Assembly: GCF_029873635.1 (NCBI RefSeq)
Contig: NC_080423.1
Span: forward strand, 98,080,397 to 98,144,396
Origin: Malania oleifera
Lineage: Eukaryota > Streptophyta > Magnoliopsida > Santalales > Ximeniaceae
Direction of reading: 5' to 3'
DNA: 64,000 nucleotides
The translations under genes were made by a program, and so were the position numbers. The notes beneath the pieces were generated by a model. The model was not told the DNA's origin. It made no database searches and saw only the letters and a program-made list of their open reading frames with translations. This document shows positions 32,601 to 39,700 of the stretch, one piece after another (the first letter of the stretch is position 1; each line of letters starts with the position of its first letter).

Positions 32601-34415
32601 GAATATTTTATTGATTTTTTTCTCGACTTTGCAAAATTGAAATATGTAAGTATTAGGGTTTAGCACCCCTTGCAAGGCAACATCACTTTAGAATTGTAAA
32701 AGTAAATTAAAAACAAAGCTTATTAGTGGCTTGGTGTGGCATAAGCTTTCATTGCACAGTTGTGAGATATCTTTAATTCTTATCATGCTGGATGGTGCCC
32801 ACTATTAGAAGACTCATTTGCCCTATAAGATACACCAGCATTTTCAAACTAAATTGGGAAGTATATATGCATGTTTTATGCAAGTGCAATTTGTCATACT
32901 TGAAATGCTCAAGGAATATTTAATGAAAATTCAAATTGGAGCAATAGGTGGGGTCAGCTGCATGAGTCATTTTCCATCAATTTTTATGATCTTGGGCAAT
33001 ATCTGCCGGCAAAGGAAGGGCTGTTGAATTCTTAATCACTATCTGAATCTAAGTTATTCCAAGTCCACCCCTTTCCCTCCTACTGCCACTAACATTAACT
33101 AGCTCGCTCTTGATGGTGTGTTAAAAGGACTATATAATTTTAAATATTAGCAATAAGTTATTCCAAGTCCACCCCTTTACCTCCTACTGCCACTAACATT
33201 AACTAGCTCGCTCTTGATGGTGTGTTAAAAGGACTATATAATTTTAAATATTAGCAATCTCCCCCCTAAAACTGGTCTGAAATAGGCATGTGCAATTTAT
33301 AAGATGTTTCATCGTGGATGAGTTTGTCTTTATCAAAGAAATATTTTGTGGTTATGGGATTTAATGGGAAAGAAAGCTTAAAGTTTAAGCGTATATGCAC
33401 ACACTCACACACACAATTATTATTATATCCGTGAATATGCAAGCATTTCTTTTGTATTTACATTTAACTTTTACCCTTCTCCTTGCAGGAAGAACAGAGT
33501 TATGCAGAATGCAAACTGGAAGCTGAGCTCCAACATTTTGTTACGGTGACTGGAGCAGTGATGAGTGCAGGTAAGGAGGAAATACTAGACAAAAAGGAAT
33601 GCAAAATGAAATTTGAGAAGAACTTGGAGGATGATGGGTTAATGGACACACAAGCTGCTGAGCTTGATGGTACCCAGACTCGGGTGGCAACCATGAAAGA
33701 GCTTGATGGTTTGCAGTTAAACCACAAGAAACGTCTGCGTCCGGATTCGGCAGAGGTAGACTTGCAATCTTCTTCTAATGGTACAATTCAAGCAATGCCA
33801 TGGAATGATGCAAATAGTGCATTGGTCGATGGAGGAAATGCAAGCAAGAAACTGAAGACAGCCTTCAGTGAAATGTATGGATGTAATAGTACTAGAACCA
33901 CTGGTTTTGTGGCTGATCTAAATGAGCCCGGGAAAAGTTCTCCTGATGAGGGAAAGCAATTTGGAACTTTTGATGAAACAGCTAGCCCCGAGAACTCTGG
34001 AACTAGTGAAAGGCACTTCTTTCCCGTGGATTCATGTAACATGGAAGAGACTCAGTTGGGGGACATCTCCATCCCTTGGAAAGTGCCGCTATCAGCTGAT
34101 GAGGATCAGCTTCATGATGGGTCCCCAAATCTTGAGCTTGCTTTAGGTGCTGAAAAGAAACCGCGAAAGCGGGCAATGGTGCCTTTTCTGGTTGGGATAG
34201 TAGACAAGAAGAATGAGCAAGACAAGCCTCCAGATATGCTGATGCCCAAGGAAGACGAGGATGATGCTTCTGCCTCTCTTTCCCTTTCCCTTTCGTTCCC
34301 CTTTTCCGACAAGGAGCAGACCGTAAAACCTGTTTCAAAAACAGAGCAGCTCCTGCCTGAAAGGCACCATGTGAATACATCTCTGCTCCTCTTTGGGGGC
34401 TTTCCTGATGGCTAG
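2002..34415 (+). CDS. PAIPP2: AIPP2/PAIPP2-like PHD-finger chromatin protein (11 exons, 1694 aa)
   Basis: Exons assembled by hand: 2002-2074, 2602-2666, 12937-14244, 15207-15292, 15425-15906, 16019-16525, 16655-17483, 17629-17859, 18086-18210, 19298-19749, 33489-34415. All introns are GT-AG, all phases agree, and the sum is 5085 nt including the stop. Domains: CxxCxxxCxxC at residues 73-83; PHD finger at 486-531; AIPP2-type SPOC-like domain at about 1105-1250; a C-terminal tail with DLNEP, LELAL and LSLSL motifs and a basic KKPRKR patch. In Arabidopsis, AIPP2 and PAIPP2 read unmodified H3K4 and join a BAH protein and the phosphatase CPL2 to repress Pol II at H3K27me3 genes; the same role here is inferred. 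The start is supported by the family-like [14 protein letters not shown] opening. A small extra exon inside the 13.7-kb intron 10 cannot be excluded, nor can the AIPP2 rather than PAIPP2 paralogue. Confidence 0.85.
3617..3986 (-). repeat. Gypsy 3' LTR (left on + strand)
   Basis: 370 bp. It begins TGTCACGGACC and ends CCGAACA on the + strand. Against the other LTR I count about 19 substitutions by hand, roughly 5%, plus one ~20-bp indel near the middle. The inner edge abuts a purine tract on the element strand. Confidence 0.93.
3987..4000 (-). other. Gypsy polypurine tract
   Basis: On the element strand the sequence TGAGTGGGGGAGGA directly precedes the 3' LTR start, the expected primer for plus-strand synthesis. 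Confidence 0.75.
4090..5237 (-). pseudogene. Gypsy integrase core and decayed chromodomain tail
   Basis: The integrase core shows [11 protein letters not shown] and LISDRDVRF, each with a catalytic Asp. At the third catalytic position the motif reads GQTKR, where family members have Glu, so this copy lacks an intact DDE triad. A GPY-like module follows ([14 protein letters not shown]), then [11 protein letters not shown] basic linker leads into a chromodomain-like remnant broken by stops, the first at 4230-4232 (TAG). A chromodomain tail marks chromoviruses, which target heterochromatic marks. Confidence 0.82.
5674..6801 (-). pseudogene. Gypsy reverse transcriptase and RNase H, broken
   Basis: The frame opens shortly after a frameshift near 6800-6810 relative to the protease frame. 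RT motifs present: [39 protein letters not shown] and the catalytic [12 protein letters not shown]. The RNase H start, [17 protein letters not shown], and [14 protein letters not shown] follow. A TAG at 5674-5676 ends the frame before the integrase zinc-binding part; the region 5238-5673 continues the family but is interrupted. Confidence 0.88.
6867..8798 (-). pseudogene. Gypsy gag-protease region, broken
   Basis: The coding order begins with a coiled, Glu-rich N-terminal segment (8798-8379) that ends at an in-frame TAA. A 500-residue frame (8369-6867) follows, with the retrotransposon gag core, a Cys-containing segment resembling a nucleocapsid knuckle ([14 protein letters not shown]) and an aspartic protease ([10 protein letters not shown]). 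It stops at a TGA (6867-6869) just before the RT region. The protease Asp-Thr-Gly triad is present. The gag start is uncertain. Confidence 0.85.
8919..8930 (-). other. Gypsy primer-binding site (initiator tRNA-Met)
   Basis: On the element strand this reads TGGTATCAGAGC, two bases inside the 5' LTR. It is complementary to the 3' end of plant initiator tRNA-Met and primes minus-strand synthesis in many plant LTR elements. Confidence 0.9.
8933..9322 (-). repeat. Gypsy 5' LTR (right on + strand)
   Basis: 390 bp. It begins TGTCACGAACC and ends CCTAACA, followed by the target duplicate CTTAG. It is about 20 bp longer than its partner because of an extra block around 9105-9125. Confidence 0.93.
10340..11345 (+). 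mobile_element. L1-type LINE remnant (C-terminal RT and zinc-binding region)
   Basis: The + strand, in shifting frames, shows LGNGS followed by FWEDI, then [18 protein letters not shown], then SHLFLHC. This is the order seen downstream of the RT palm in plant L1 elements, ending in the RT-associated zinc-binding domain. No intact frame or clear target duplication is visible. The boundaries are approximate. Confidence 0.6.
11640..12283 (+). mobile_element. Short L1-derived insertion with poly(A) tail
   Basis: A decayed ORF1-like stretch (about 11730-11840, with DEIQEQYGY and [11 protein letters not shown]) and a later block ([16 protein letters not shown]) closely match the L1 derivative at 51-53.5 kb on the other strand. 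The insertion ends in a 16-17-base A run at about 12266-12282. Endonuclease and RT are absent, so this is an internally deleted copy. Confidence 0.65.
12937..14244 (+). CDS. PAIPP2: PHD gene exon 3 (long acidic/serine-rich region)
   Basis: The acceptor is TAG at 12934-12936 and the exon opens with GTG (Val), so no start codon is needed. It encodes residues 47-482. Near its beginning is [17 protein letters not shown], a CxxCxxxCxxC arrangement that could bind zinc and is a family hallmark. The rest is low-complexity, Ser/Asp/Glu-rich and probably disordered, ending [13 protein letters not shown] just before the GTAAGT donor. The 962-base intron that follows holds an AC microsatellite and no other recognisable feature. 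Confidence 0.85.
14333..14356. repeat. AC dinucleotide microsatellite
   Basis: About 12 uninterrupted AC units in intron 3, likely length-polymorphic between individuals. Confidence 0.9.
15207..15906 (+). CDS. PAIPP2: PHD gene exons 4-5 (PHD finger)
   Basis: Exon 4 (15207-15292) and exon 5 (15425-15906) together encode the PHD finger; the split threonine codon before Tyr512 is restored by splicing. All eight zinc ligands are present in C4HC3 order: Cys486, Cys489, Cys501, Cys504, His510, Cys513, Cys528, Cys531. Acidic residues at [10 protein letters not shown] in the N-terminal lobe fit binding of an unmodified H3 tail, as reported for the Arabidopsis proteins. The conserved Trp526 two residues before the last Cys pair is present. 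After the finger the chain becomes Ser/Lys-rich, including a basic AAKRQA patch. Confidence 0.9.
16019..17483 (+). CDS. PAIPP2: PHD gene exons 6-7 (central linker)
   Basis: Exons 16019-16525 and 16655-17483 encode residues 672-1116, a Ser/Lys/Thr-rich linker with no domain I recognise, apart from the conserved stretch [20 protein letters not shown] in exon 7. The exon ends in PEHEYIW, the entry to the SPOC-like domain. The 129-base intron between them is a multiple of three and contains no in-frame stop, so retention would add 43 residues without breaking the frame. Confidence 0.85.
17629..19749 (+). CDS. PAIPP2: PHD gene exons 8-10 (AIPP2 SPOC-like domain)
   Basis: Exons 17629-17859, 18086-18210 and 19298-19749 continue from WQ into [19 protein letters not shown], then [15 protein letters not shown] (S from a split codon), then [20 protein letters not shown] and [10 protein letters not shown]. 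This order is the characteristic domain after the PHD finger in AIPP2-like proteins, related to SPOC domains. It is presumed to mediate protein contacts. The phases (2, 2, 1) match at every junction. Exon 10 then runs into a Ser-rich tail and ends in SAPL with a phase-0 donor at GTATTT. Confidence 0.88.
17925..18010 (-). mobile_element. Possible LINE 3'-tail fragment
   Basis: An A-rich stretch in intron 8 (ACAAAGAATTGTATG followed by AAAGAAAGAATACAAC) reads, in reverse complement, like the 3' tails of L1 copies elsewhere in the window (for example CAATTCTTTG). It has no coding content. Weak evidence. Confidence 0.3.
18658..18812 (-). mobile_element. Au-like SINE in intron 9
   Basis: On the + strand it reads GGGCAGCCCGGGGCACAAAG, then GTACGCAGCCTTACC, then a TTGCAAGAGG block and CGAACCCATGACCTCC. 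This is the reverse complement of the plant Au SINE, including its pol III B-box (GGTTCGA-type). The tRNA-like 5' head is incomplete. Confidence 0.8.
20690..20879 (+). mobile_element. L1 remnant split by the Gypsy insertion
   Basis: The sequence before the Gypsy 5' LTR and the sequence after its 3' LTR (29108-29240, beginning ATTGGTTGGCATTATTATTA) join into something like the L1 3' end at 11.16-11.22 kb (ACTGGCTTGCATTGTTATTC). This suggests an older LINE served as the target. Inference from short similarity. Confidence 0.35.
20880..21289 (+). repeat. 5' LTR of the nested Gypsy element
   Basis: 410 bp, TGATGTAGAACAAG to TTCTACATCA. A polypyrimidine CTCC-rich segment lies near its end. A third related LTR occurs at 29760. 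Confidence 0.85.
21290..21305 (+). other. Primer-binding site of the nested Gypsy element
   Basis: TTTAGTATCAGAACCC directly follows the 5' LTR. It resembles the initiator tRNA-Met PBS (TGGTATCAGA) with one change. Confidence 0.7.
22158..22600 (+). repeat. Internal duplication in the Gypsy leader
   Basis: Two diverged copies, about 270 bases apart, of a block containing CTTGAGAAATTGAGAGTCA, TTGAGCATTGT and CCTTTGGTGAT. TA-rich microsatellite lies between them (about 22255-22320). A third copy occurs in the truncated relative at about 30180-30350. Confidence 0.7.
22788..22954 (-). repeat. Copia-1 3' LTR (left on + strand)
   Basis: From TGTTGGGTTGTG to ATCATGAACG. The inner neighbour CTTCCCCTTAAG is the polypurine tract on the element strand. 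Confidence 0.8.
22960..25645 (-). pseudogene. Copia-1 pol remnant (protease, integrase, partial RT, RNase H)
   Basis: In element order: a knuckle trace (EECFKFQ), protease ([12 protein letters not shown]), pre-integrase ([14 protein letters not shown]), integrase core ([31 protein letters not shown]), a long linker (24719-23955) and the first part of RT near 23900-23800. After an internal deletion comes RNase H ([23 protein letters not shown]). Many stops and frameshifts; not functional. Confidence 0.8.
25646..26429 (+). mobile_element. Tandem TRIM/SMART-like array (LTR-int-LTR-LTR-int-LTR)
   Basis: Four related ~150-bp units: 25646-25752 (5' truncated), 25863-26015, 26019-26170 and 26279-26429. 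They share CCACAT near the start, AGCGGACAAT and AGTTGGGTC inside, and TTACA at the end. Units 1 and 3 are followed by ~108-bp interiors; the second begins TTTGGTATCACAGCTA, an initiator tRNA-Met-like PBS. No coding capacity. Units 2 and 3 adjoin with only three bases between. The array sits in Copia-1 where most of gag has been lost. Confidence 0.75.
26430..26741 (-). pseudogene. Copia-1 gag N-terminal remnant
   Basis: The minus-strand frame from 26741 has [17 protein letters not shown], the hallmark opening of Copia gag proteins. Near 26460-26430 the sequence CKEIWDYAK follows in another frame, then stops at the TRIM-like array. The rest of gag up to the zinc knuckle is missing. Confidence 0.8.
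27309..27319 (-). other. Copia-1 primer-binding site
   Basis: TGGTATCAGAG on the element strand, directly adjoining the 5' LTR; initiator tRNA-Met type. Confidence 0.9.
27320..27488 (-). repeat. Copia-1 5' LTR (right on + strand)
   Basis: From TGTTGAGATTTTG to CCATTAACA. It shares GAATGACCTAACT and GATAGGTCTCTCCCT with the left LTR. Confidence 0.85.
27521..27645 (+). pseudogene. Gypsy aspartic protease remnant
   Basis: The translation contains [14 protein letters not shown], then [12 protein letters not shown], then a Trp-Leu-Asp stretch. This matches the C-terminal part of plant Gypsy protease domains. It stops soon after and no RT follows. Confidence 0.6.
27925..28516 (+). mobile_element. 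5'-truncated L1-type LINE insertion
   Basis: The end of the RT zinc-binding domain is readable: HLFLHCPFT, then [20 protein letters not shown], then [10 protein letters not shown] and a stop. A 3' UTR and an A-rich tail follow (28493-28516). AAGCACC at 27918-27924 recurs at 28517-28523 and is the likely target-site duplication. Confidence 0.8.
28703..28716 (+). other. Polypurine tract of the nested Gypsy element
   Basis: GGAGGTGGGAGATT immediately precedes the 3' LTR. Confidence 0.7.
28717..29102 (+). repeat. 3' LTR of the nested Gypsy element
   Basis: 386 bp, TGATGTAGAACAAG to TTCCACGTTA; the terminal CA has changed to TA. It is clearly diverged from the 5' LTR, so the insertion is not recent. 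Confidence 0.85.
30267..30337 (-). mobile_element. Au-like SINE fragment
   Basis: AGGGCAGCCCGGTGCACAAA through GGGGCGGACCACAAT is the reverse complement of the Au SINE 3' end. Only about 70 bp remain, inserted in the broken Gypsy copy. Confidence 0.75.
31190..31375 (+). pseudogene. Gypsy gag zinc-knuckle remnant
   Basis: The + frame has [14 protein letters not shown], a CCHC zinc-knuckle remnant, followed by an acidic EEEEDDDD tract. Both are typical of the C-terminal end of plant Gypsy gag proteins. The position fits the broken Gypsy copy. Confidence 0.6.
31420..31832 (+). mobile_element. L1-type LINE 3'-end fragment
   Basis: [18 protein letters not shown], then ARIFEGVA and RHISLEDS, match the last coding part of the L1 copies at 28.1 and 51.3 kb. 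A 3' UTR with CAATTCTTTGTTCATG and a short A run at about 31820 follows. Confidence 0.65.
33051..33258. repeat. Two-copy 104-bp tandem duplication
   Basis: Units 33051-33154 and 33155-33258 begin AAGTTATTCCAAGTCCACCC and differ at a single base by eye (CCCTCC versus ACCTCC). The near-identity points to a recent event, or to an assembly artefact. It lies 230 bp before exon 11. Confidence 0.9.
33489..34415 (+). CDS. PAIPP2: PHD gene exon 11 (C-terminus with repressor motifs)
   Basis: The acceptor CCTTGCAG precedes GAAGAACAG in phase 0, after the 13.7-kb intron 10. The 308 residues include DLNEP (from 1529), LELAL (1601-1605), the basic patch KKPRKR (1609-1614), LSLSLSF (1650-1656) and the terminal block [14 protein letters not shown] and LxLxL motifs are EAR-type sequences that recruit TOPLESS or SAP18 co-repressors in other plant proteins. 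Their use here is inferred, but it fits a transcriptional repressor. The basic patch is a probable nuclear-localisation signal. The frame ends at TAG 34413-34415. Confidence 0.88.
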   Translation, partial: EEQSYAECKLEAELQHFVTVTGAVMSAGKEEILDKKECKMKFEKNLEDDGLMDTQAAELDGTQTRVATMKELDGLQLNHKKRLRPDSAEVDLQSSSNGTIQAMPWNDANSALVDGGNASKKLKTAFSEMYGCNSTRTTGFVADLNEPGKSSPDEGKQFGTFDETASPENSGTSERHFFPVDSCNMEETQLGDISIPWKVPLSADEDQLHDGSPNLELALGAEKKPRKRAMVPFLVGIVDKKNEQDKPPDMLMPKEDEDDASASLSLSLSFPFSDKEQTVKPVSKTEQLLPERHHVNTSLLLFGGFPDG

Positions 34416-34660
34416 ATATGGGATGATGCTCACATTTTGTACATTGTCGTCGTGCACCCCATGGATGCGTGTAGTTATAACACAGATCATGTATGATGAT
34501 CTTTGATGGGTTTTAAAGGAGAAACCCTCCATCTGTTCATAACCTAAATGGTAATAATATTTTTTTCCTTTTTCAAAAGCATTTAGATTTTTTTTTTTTT
34601 TTTTGAGTGCACAGTCACAGTTGTCTGTATATATTAAAGACAATGAAAGCCAGCAGAGTT
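34416..34660 (+). terminator. 3' UTR and probable polyadenylation region
   Basis: The sequence after the stop is T-rich, with a long T run at about 34588-34603 and the near-consensus signal ATTAAA at about 34633. It gives way to intergenic sequence. The exact cleavage site is not visible. Confidence 0.45.
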
Positions 34661-35645
34661 TTCGGTTCCCACAAGGGGTTTTTGGACCATTGCATGTCTA
34701 TTTATATATTTATTTTTTCCTTTCTCCTCGCTCTCAACGGATTTGTTTAATTGGTTAAGGGCAGTGCAACTTTCTACATTTGAACCTTTTATTGCGTTGT
34801 GATTATGAATTTGGGATATATAGTACAGGCAGTTGGGGAGAAGTAGCTGAGCAGGACGTTGTGAAGTTGGAACTCTTTTCCTGCATCTTTACAGGGGGTT
34901 CCTACACCGATGGTTTCTTCAATGAACCTCTCCTCGATTCTCCAAAAAATAGTCCCTCTCTTATCTCTTCCTCCCCAAGGCTAACTTGCAGATCGCATAG
35001 AATTCGATCCCCGGCCGCCTTGCATGGGATCACGCAATGAACAAAATATGCCAGTCCGTAGTGAGCTTTTAGGTGGATAATTGCCAAATGATTTGTTTTT
35101 TATTTTTTATTCCTAGATTATGTTTAGTTTAGGAAATGGTTATTATAAAATAATTGTAATAAAAATGTTTGATAGTTGCCATAAGAAAATGTGTTATTGT
35201 CCTAAATCAAATAACAATACAAAAATTATACAAATTCATAACAAGGAATAGATATAGAATAACTAGCTTCAAATTTTATGATGGGAGCGCGTATTTGTTT
35301 CATAGTCGATACTGAATGAAAGAGCATAAGCTTTCGCGCCAACTACCTTTTTTCTAAATTATTATATCCTTAGATAATTTTCATTATGATTTCATTTTAG
35401 TATGTTCTATCCCTAAAAATAGGTATTCTATAAACTGAAATAACCTAATTTTTAAAAACTATTTAGGTGAATTTGGTTGTAATAAACTTTCTCCTTTCTA
35501 ATTCACTCTTAAAAAATATCTCAATAGCAAAAAATAGAGGTCAAACTCCTAAAATAATTTCAAATTTTCTTGACCCTCTTTCCTTCTTCCTTTTCCCAAC
35601 AACTACTCTATGTACAAGTATATGAATGCTTAGATTGGGAGCAAT
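34661..35645. other. Intergenic DNA after the PHD gene
   Basis: AT-rich sequence with no supported gene. A short open frame at 34780-35040 has no recognisable motif and no promoter context. Confidence 0.5.
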
Positions 35646-36113
35646 TGTTGAAAGTTAAGGAGTTGTCACAAGAGGGAGGGTGAATTGAATTATTAAAATT
35701 TCTTTTAATTCTTTTTATGAATTCTTTGACTTCTTGTTAATTTATTAAATACACAACAAAAGCTTAAGTGAACAAGCAATCCTCAAAACATTATTCAGTC
35801 AAATCAAACAATCCAAACCAATCAACCACAATATATTCAATCAAGATATGAAATCCAACTCTGATACAAGTTTCAGCTTTTGTAGCCCTATATATGTGAA
35901 TTTGATTAGAGCCCTATAGAGAATGAAATTGGTCTTTCAAGATGATAAGCAATACAACATCCACACTCTTCCCAAAATTCAAATTTCAAATAAACCTTCA
36001 GTTAATAGGTTTTGGGTGTTGACCAATCAACGTACTCCCTTATGTTTTCCGCAATTAATATTGATCAACCAACGTACTTCCTTTTGGTTTCCTCAAGTCC
36101 CAAAAACAAATCA

Positions 36114-36696
36114 TGTTGGGAGAGATATCAACAAACAACCACAGTATATCTCTACTTTTATGTGTGTTGAAAATATTAAGAAAAATAATCAATCACACCA
36201 AACCACAATAACACAAACAATTTTTTATGTGGAAAACTTCCCTAGTGTGAGGAAGAAAAACCATAGGACCTAGTCTAGTTGAAACCTCTTCTATCAACTA
36301 AATAATGGGTACACCTAGTCTTCTCTAATCTATTTCATTAAGAGGCTACAAATATATTTCATTAAGATATCAATAATCTTGGCAAATATAAAGAGAATTG
36401 GAGAGAATATATCAAATTCGTGGTTACTGTTCACGGGCAAAAATCCCAACTCCCAAACTCAAAATCCGATCTCCATCGTTCAGATTGTAGCTCTTTGAGT
36501 CGTGAACCTCTATTTCAAATTTCAGCTCAATTGGACCACAGACGAAGCGGGTTAGAGTCTTGATGAAATCTAGGCAGCATGATAAAAATCACGTTTTTCT
36601 CTCTTGCTTTTTAGAAGTGACGGCTCCTTCCTTCTCCCCTCTCTTTTAATAAAGCCCACTAGGGCTTTCCTTCACATGGAAGGAAATAACCCAACA
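36114..36696 (-). repeat. Copia-2 3' LTR (left on + strand)
   Basis: 583 bp from TGTTGGGAGAG to ATAACCCAACA. It lacks a ~35-bp block after the first 35 bases and a ~55-bp block near the other end that are present in the right LTR. Confidence 0.92.
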
Positions 36697-36713
36697 AATC
36701 TCCCCCTTTTTGA
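36697..36713 (-). other. Copia-2 polypurine tract
   Basis: TCAAAAAGGGGGAGATT on the element strand, ending at the 3' LTR boundary. Confidence 0.85.
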
Positions 36714-39700
36714 CTATGTGGAGGGAATCACAATCCCGGTGATCAAACAACAAACTTCAAGCTTCTCCCTTGGTAGTGTCTTTGTCAACATATCAGAACC
36801 ATTATCATCAGTGTGAACCTTCTCAAGTTCTAGTAACTTATCGTTCAACGCATCTCTGATCCAATGGTATCGTACATCAATGTGCTTTGATCTTGCATGG
36901 AAACTAGAATTCTTAGCAAGATGAATAACACTTTGGCTATCACAAAACAACACATACCTTTGCTGCTCGAAACCAAGTTCTCTTAAGAACTTCTTTGCCC
37001 ATAGCAACTCTTTAGTCGCTTTCGTTGCTGCAATGAACTCTGCCTTTGTCATAGAAAAAGCAATACACTTCTAAAGTCTCGATTGCCAGGCTATAGCCCC
37101 ACCTACAAAAGTTATCAAATAGCCCGAAGTAGACTTATGAGTATCCACATCCCCAACCATATTTGCATTTGTGTAGCCAACTAACAATGGTTGTTCGTTT
37201 CCCAAACCAAGTCTTAAACTGGAAGTGCGTCGAAGATACCTCATGATCCACTTTACTACATTCCAGTGTTCTCTTCTCGGTTTTGACAAGAATCGGCTAA
37301 CTACACCAACTGCATAGGTTATATATGGTCTTGTGCAAACCATTGCAAACATCAAACTTCCTACCGTTGAAGCGTAAGGAACTCTTTCCATTTCTTCATT
37401 TTCCTTATCTATAGAAGGAAATTTCTTTGTACTTAGTCTGAAGTGGGTAGCAAGAGGAGAGCTAACCACTTTAGCTTTGTCCATATTGAACCTCTGAAGC
37501 ACTTTCTCAATGTACTCCTCCTGTGACAAATATAACTTCTTGGCACTACTGTCACGACTGATCCTTATGCTAAGAGTTTTCTTTGCTGGCCCCAAATCCT
37601 TCATAGTAAATGACTTACTCAACTGCTTCCTCAACTAGTCAATCCTTGAAGCATTCCTACCAACAATCAGCATGTCATTCACATAAAGCAGAAAGAAAAT
37701 AAAATCATCATTAGAGAATTTCTGAACAAATACACAGTGATAAGAAGTTGTCTTCTTGTAGCCTTGCTCCCCCATAACAAACTCAAATTTCTTATACCAC
37801 TGTCTCGGTGCTTTTTTCAAACTATATAGGCTTTTCTTCAGCTTGCACACACAATCCTCTTTCCCTTTCACTTTGAAACCCTCTGGCTACTTCATATAAA
37901 TCTTTTCCTCCAAATCACCATGAAGGAAGGTAGTTTTCACATCCATCTGCTCAACTTCCAAGTCAAGACTAGCTACTAAGTCGAGTACTGTATGGATCGA
38001 TGACATCTTTACAATTAGAGAGAAGATCTCATCAAAGTCAATACCTTTTCTCTGACCGAATCCTTTTATAACCAATCTAGCTTTGTATCATGGCCGTGAA
38101 GAGAACTCATTTGGCTTCTTCTTGTAAATCCACTTGTTCTCCAAAGCTCTTTTTCCTTTAGGTAGCTTCACTAACTCAAAGGTGTGGTTATCATGCAATG
38201 GCTGCATCTCATCTTGCATGGTCTCAACCCACTCTGTCTTGTGTTCATTTTCCATGGCTTCTTCAAAACACTGGGGCTCTCCCTCGTCAATTAATAACAC
38301 ATACTATTCTGCTGAATACCAAGTGGAAGGATGTCGGTCTCTGGTTGACCTCTTAGATGGAATCTTTGGTGGAATCTTTGGCACTGTCAACTGCTCATTA
38401 GTCTCAACATCTCCCGGAGCCTGTAAGAGAACATCCACATCACCTCTACCCTGGTGGTCATCCTGAATCTCATTCTCAACCTGAGATGAAAAATTCTTCA
38501 AAGGAACTAGATCCACATCAGTTAAACTGTCACTCGGCTAAGACATAGATTTCTCTGCCTTCTCAATATCCTGAATCGTCTGATCTTCTACAAACATGAC
38601 ATCTCTGCTTCTCACTATTTTCTTCTCAACTGAATCATAAAGCTTGTATCCAAATTCATCTTGATCGTAGCCAAGGAATATATACTGTTGCGTTTTCTCA
38701 TCAAGTTTGGACCTTTCATATTTTGGAATATGCACAAATGCTTTGCACCCAAAAACACGTAGGCGATTATAGGAAACATCCTTACTTGTCCAAACTCGGT
38801 CTAACACATCAAATTGTAGAAGAACACATGGTGTAAGATTTAACACATGAACAACCATGCTCAAAGCCTCCCCCTAAAATGATTTTGGCAATTGGGTTTG
38901 TGAAAGCAAACATCTCACTCTCTCAACCAGTGTTTTATTTGTCCTTTCTGCTATGCCATTCAGTTGAGGAGTTTTCGGAGGAGTCTTTTGATGTCGAATA
39001 CCCTGTTGTCTACAATACTCTTCAAATGGACCAGAATACTCTCCACCGTTATCAATCCGGATGCACCTCAGTTTCTTTCCAGTCTGTCTCTCAACTAGGG
39101 CTTGAAATTGCTTGGATTTAGCCAACACTTGGTCTTTTGACTTCAAGGTATATACCCACAACTTCCTTGAATGATCATCTATGAAGGTCACAAACTATTT
39201 GGAGCCACCAAGTGTTCTCGTCTTCATAGGGCCACACACATCCGAATGTACCAAATCCAGTATCTCTGATTTTCTCGAATGAGGGGAATTCTTGAAGGAA
39301 ACACTGCTCTACTTCCCTGACAAACAACGAGTACACCTTTTCAGAAGTGTACTTTTTAGTTCACATAGTTGACTTTTCTTCCCCAGTAGAGCTAATCCTT
39401 TCTCACTTATGTGAGCTAATCTCTTGTACCACAACTCTGTTGTACTATTATCCTCCATTGCATTAACTATGTCGTTGGAGATCTTTGCTCGCAAAACGTG
39501 CAATGCAGAGTGCTTCATGCCTCGAGCCACAACCATAGCACCCTTGGTGAGCTTCCATTGGCCATCACTGAAAGTGCTGTAGTATCCTTCGTCATCAAGT
39601 TTACCTACAGGAATCAAATTCAAACGAATGTAAGGAATTTGCTTCACATATTTAAGAACTAAACTCGTGCCATTATTTGTCTTCAGATACACATCCCCAA

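Larger units (their letters stand above)
19750..33488 (+). other. Giant intron 10 of the PHD gene (13.7 kb)
   Basis: The intron runs from GTATTT to the acceptor CCTTGCAG. About 20.7-31.8 kb is a pile-up of nested transposons. The flanks 19750-20690 and 31840-33488 hold AT-rich sequence, a G18 run (20168-20185) and a perfect-looking tandem duplication. No further exon of the PHD gene was recognised. Confidence 0.75.

Noticed and set aside
19750-33488. An additional small exon of gene 1 within intron 10
   Set aside because: Exons 10 and 11 join cleanly in phase 0, and no conserved family peptide was seen between them; not excluded, but unsupported.
34780-35040. 86-residue open frame downstream of gene 1
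   Set aside because: No motif, no start context or promoter; likely chance.
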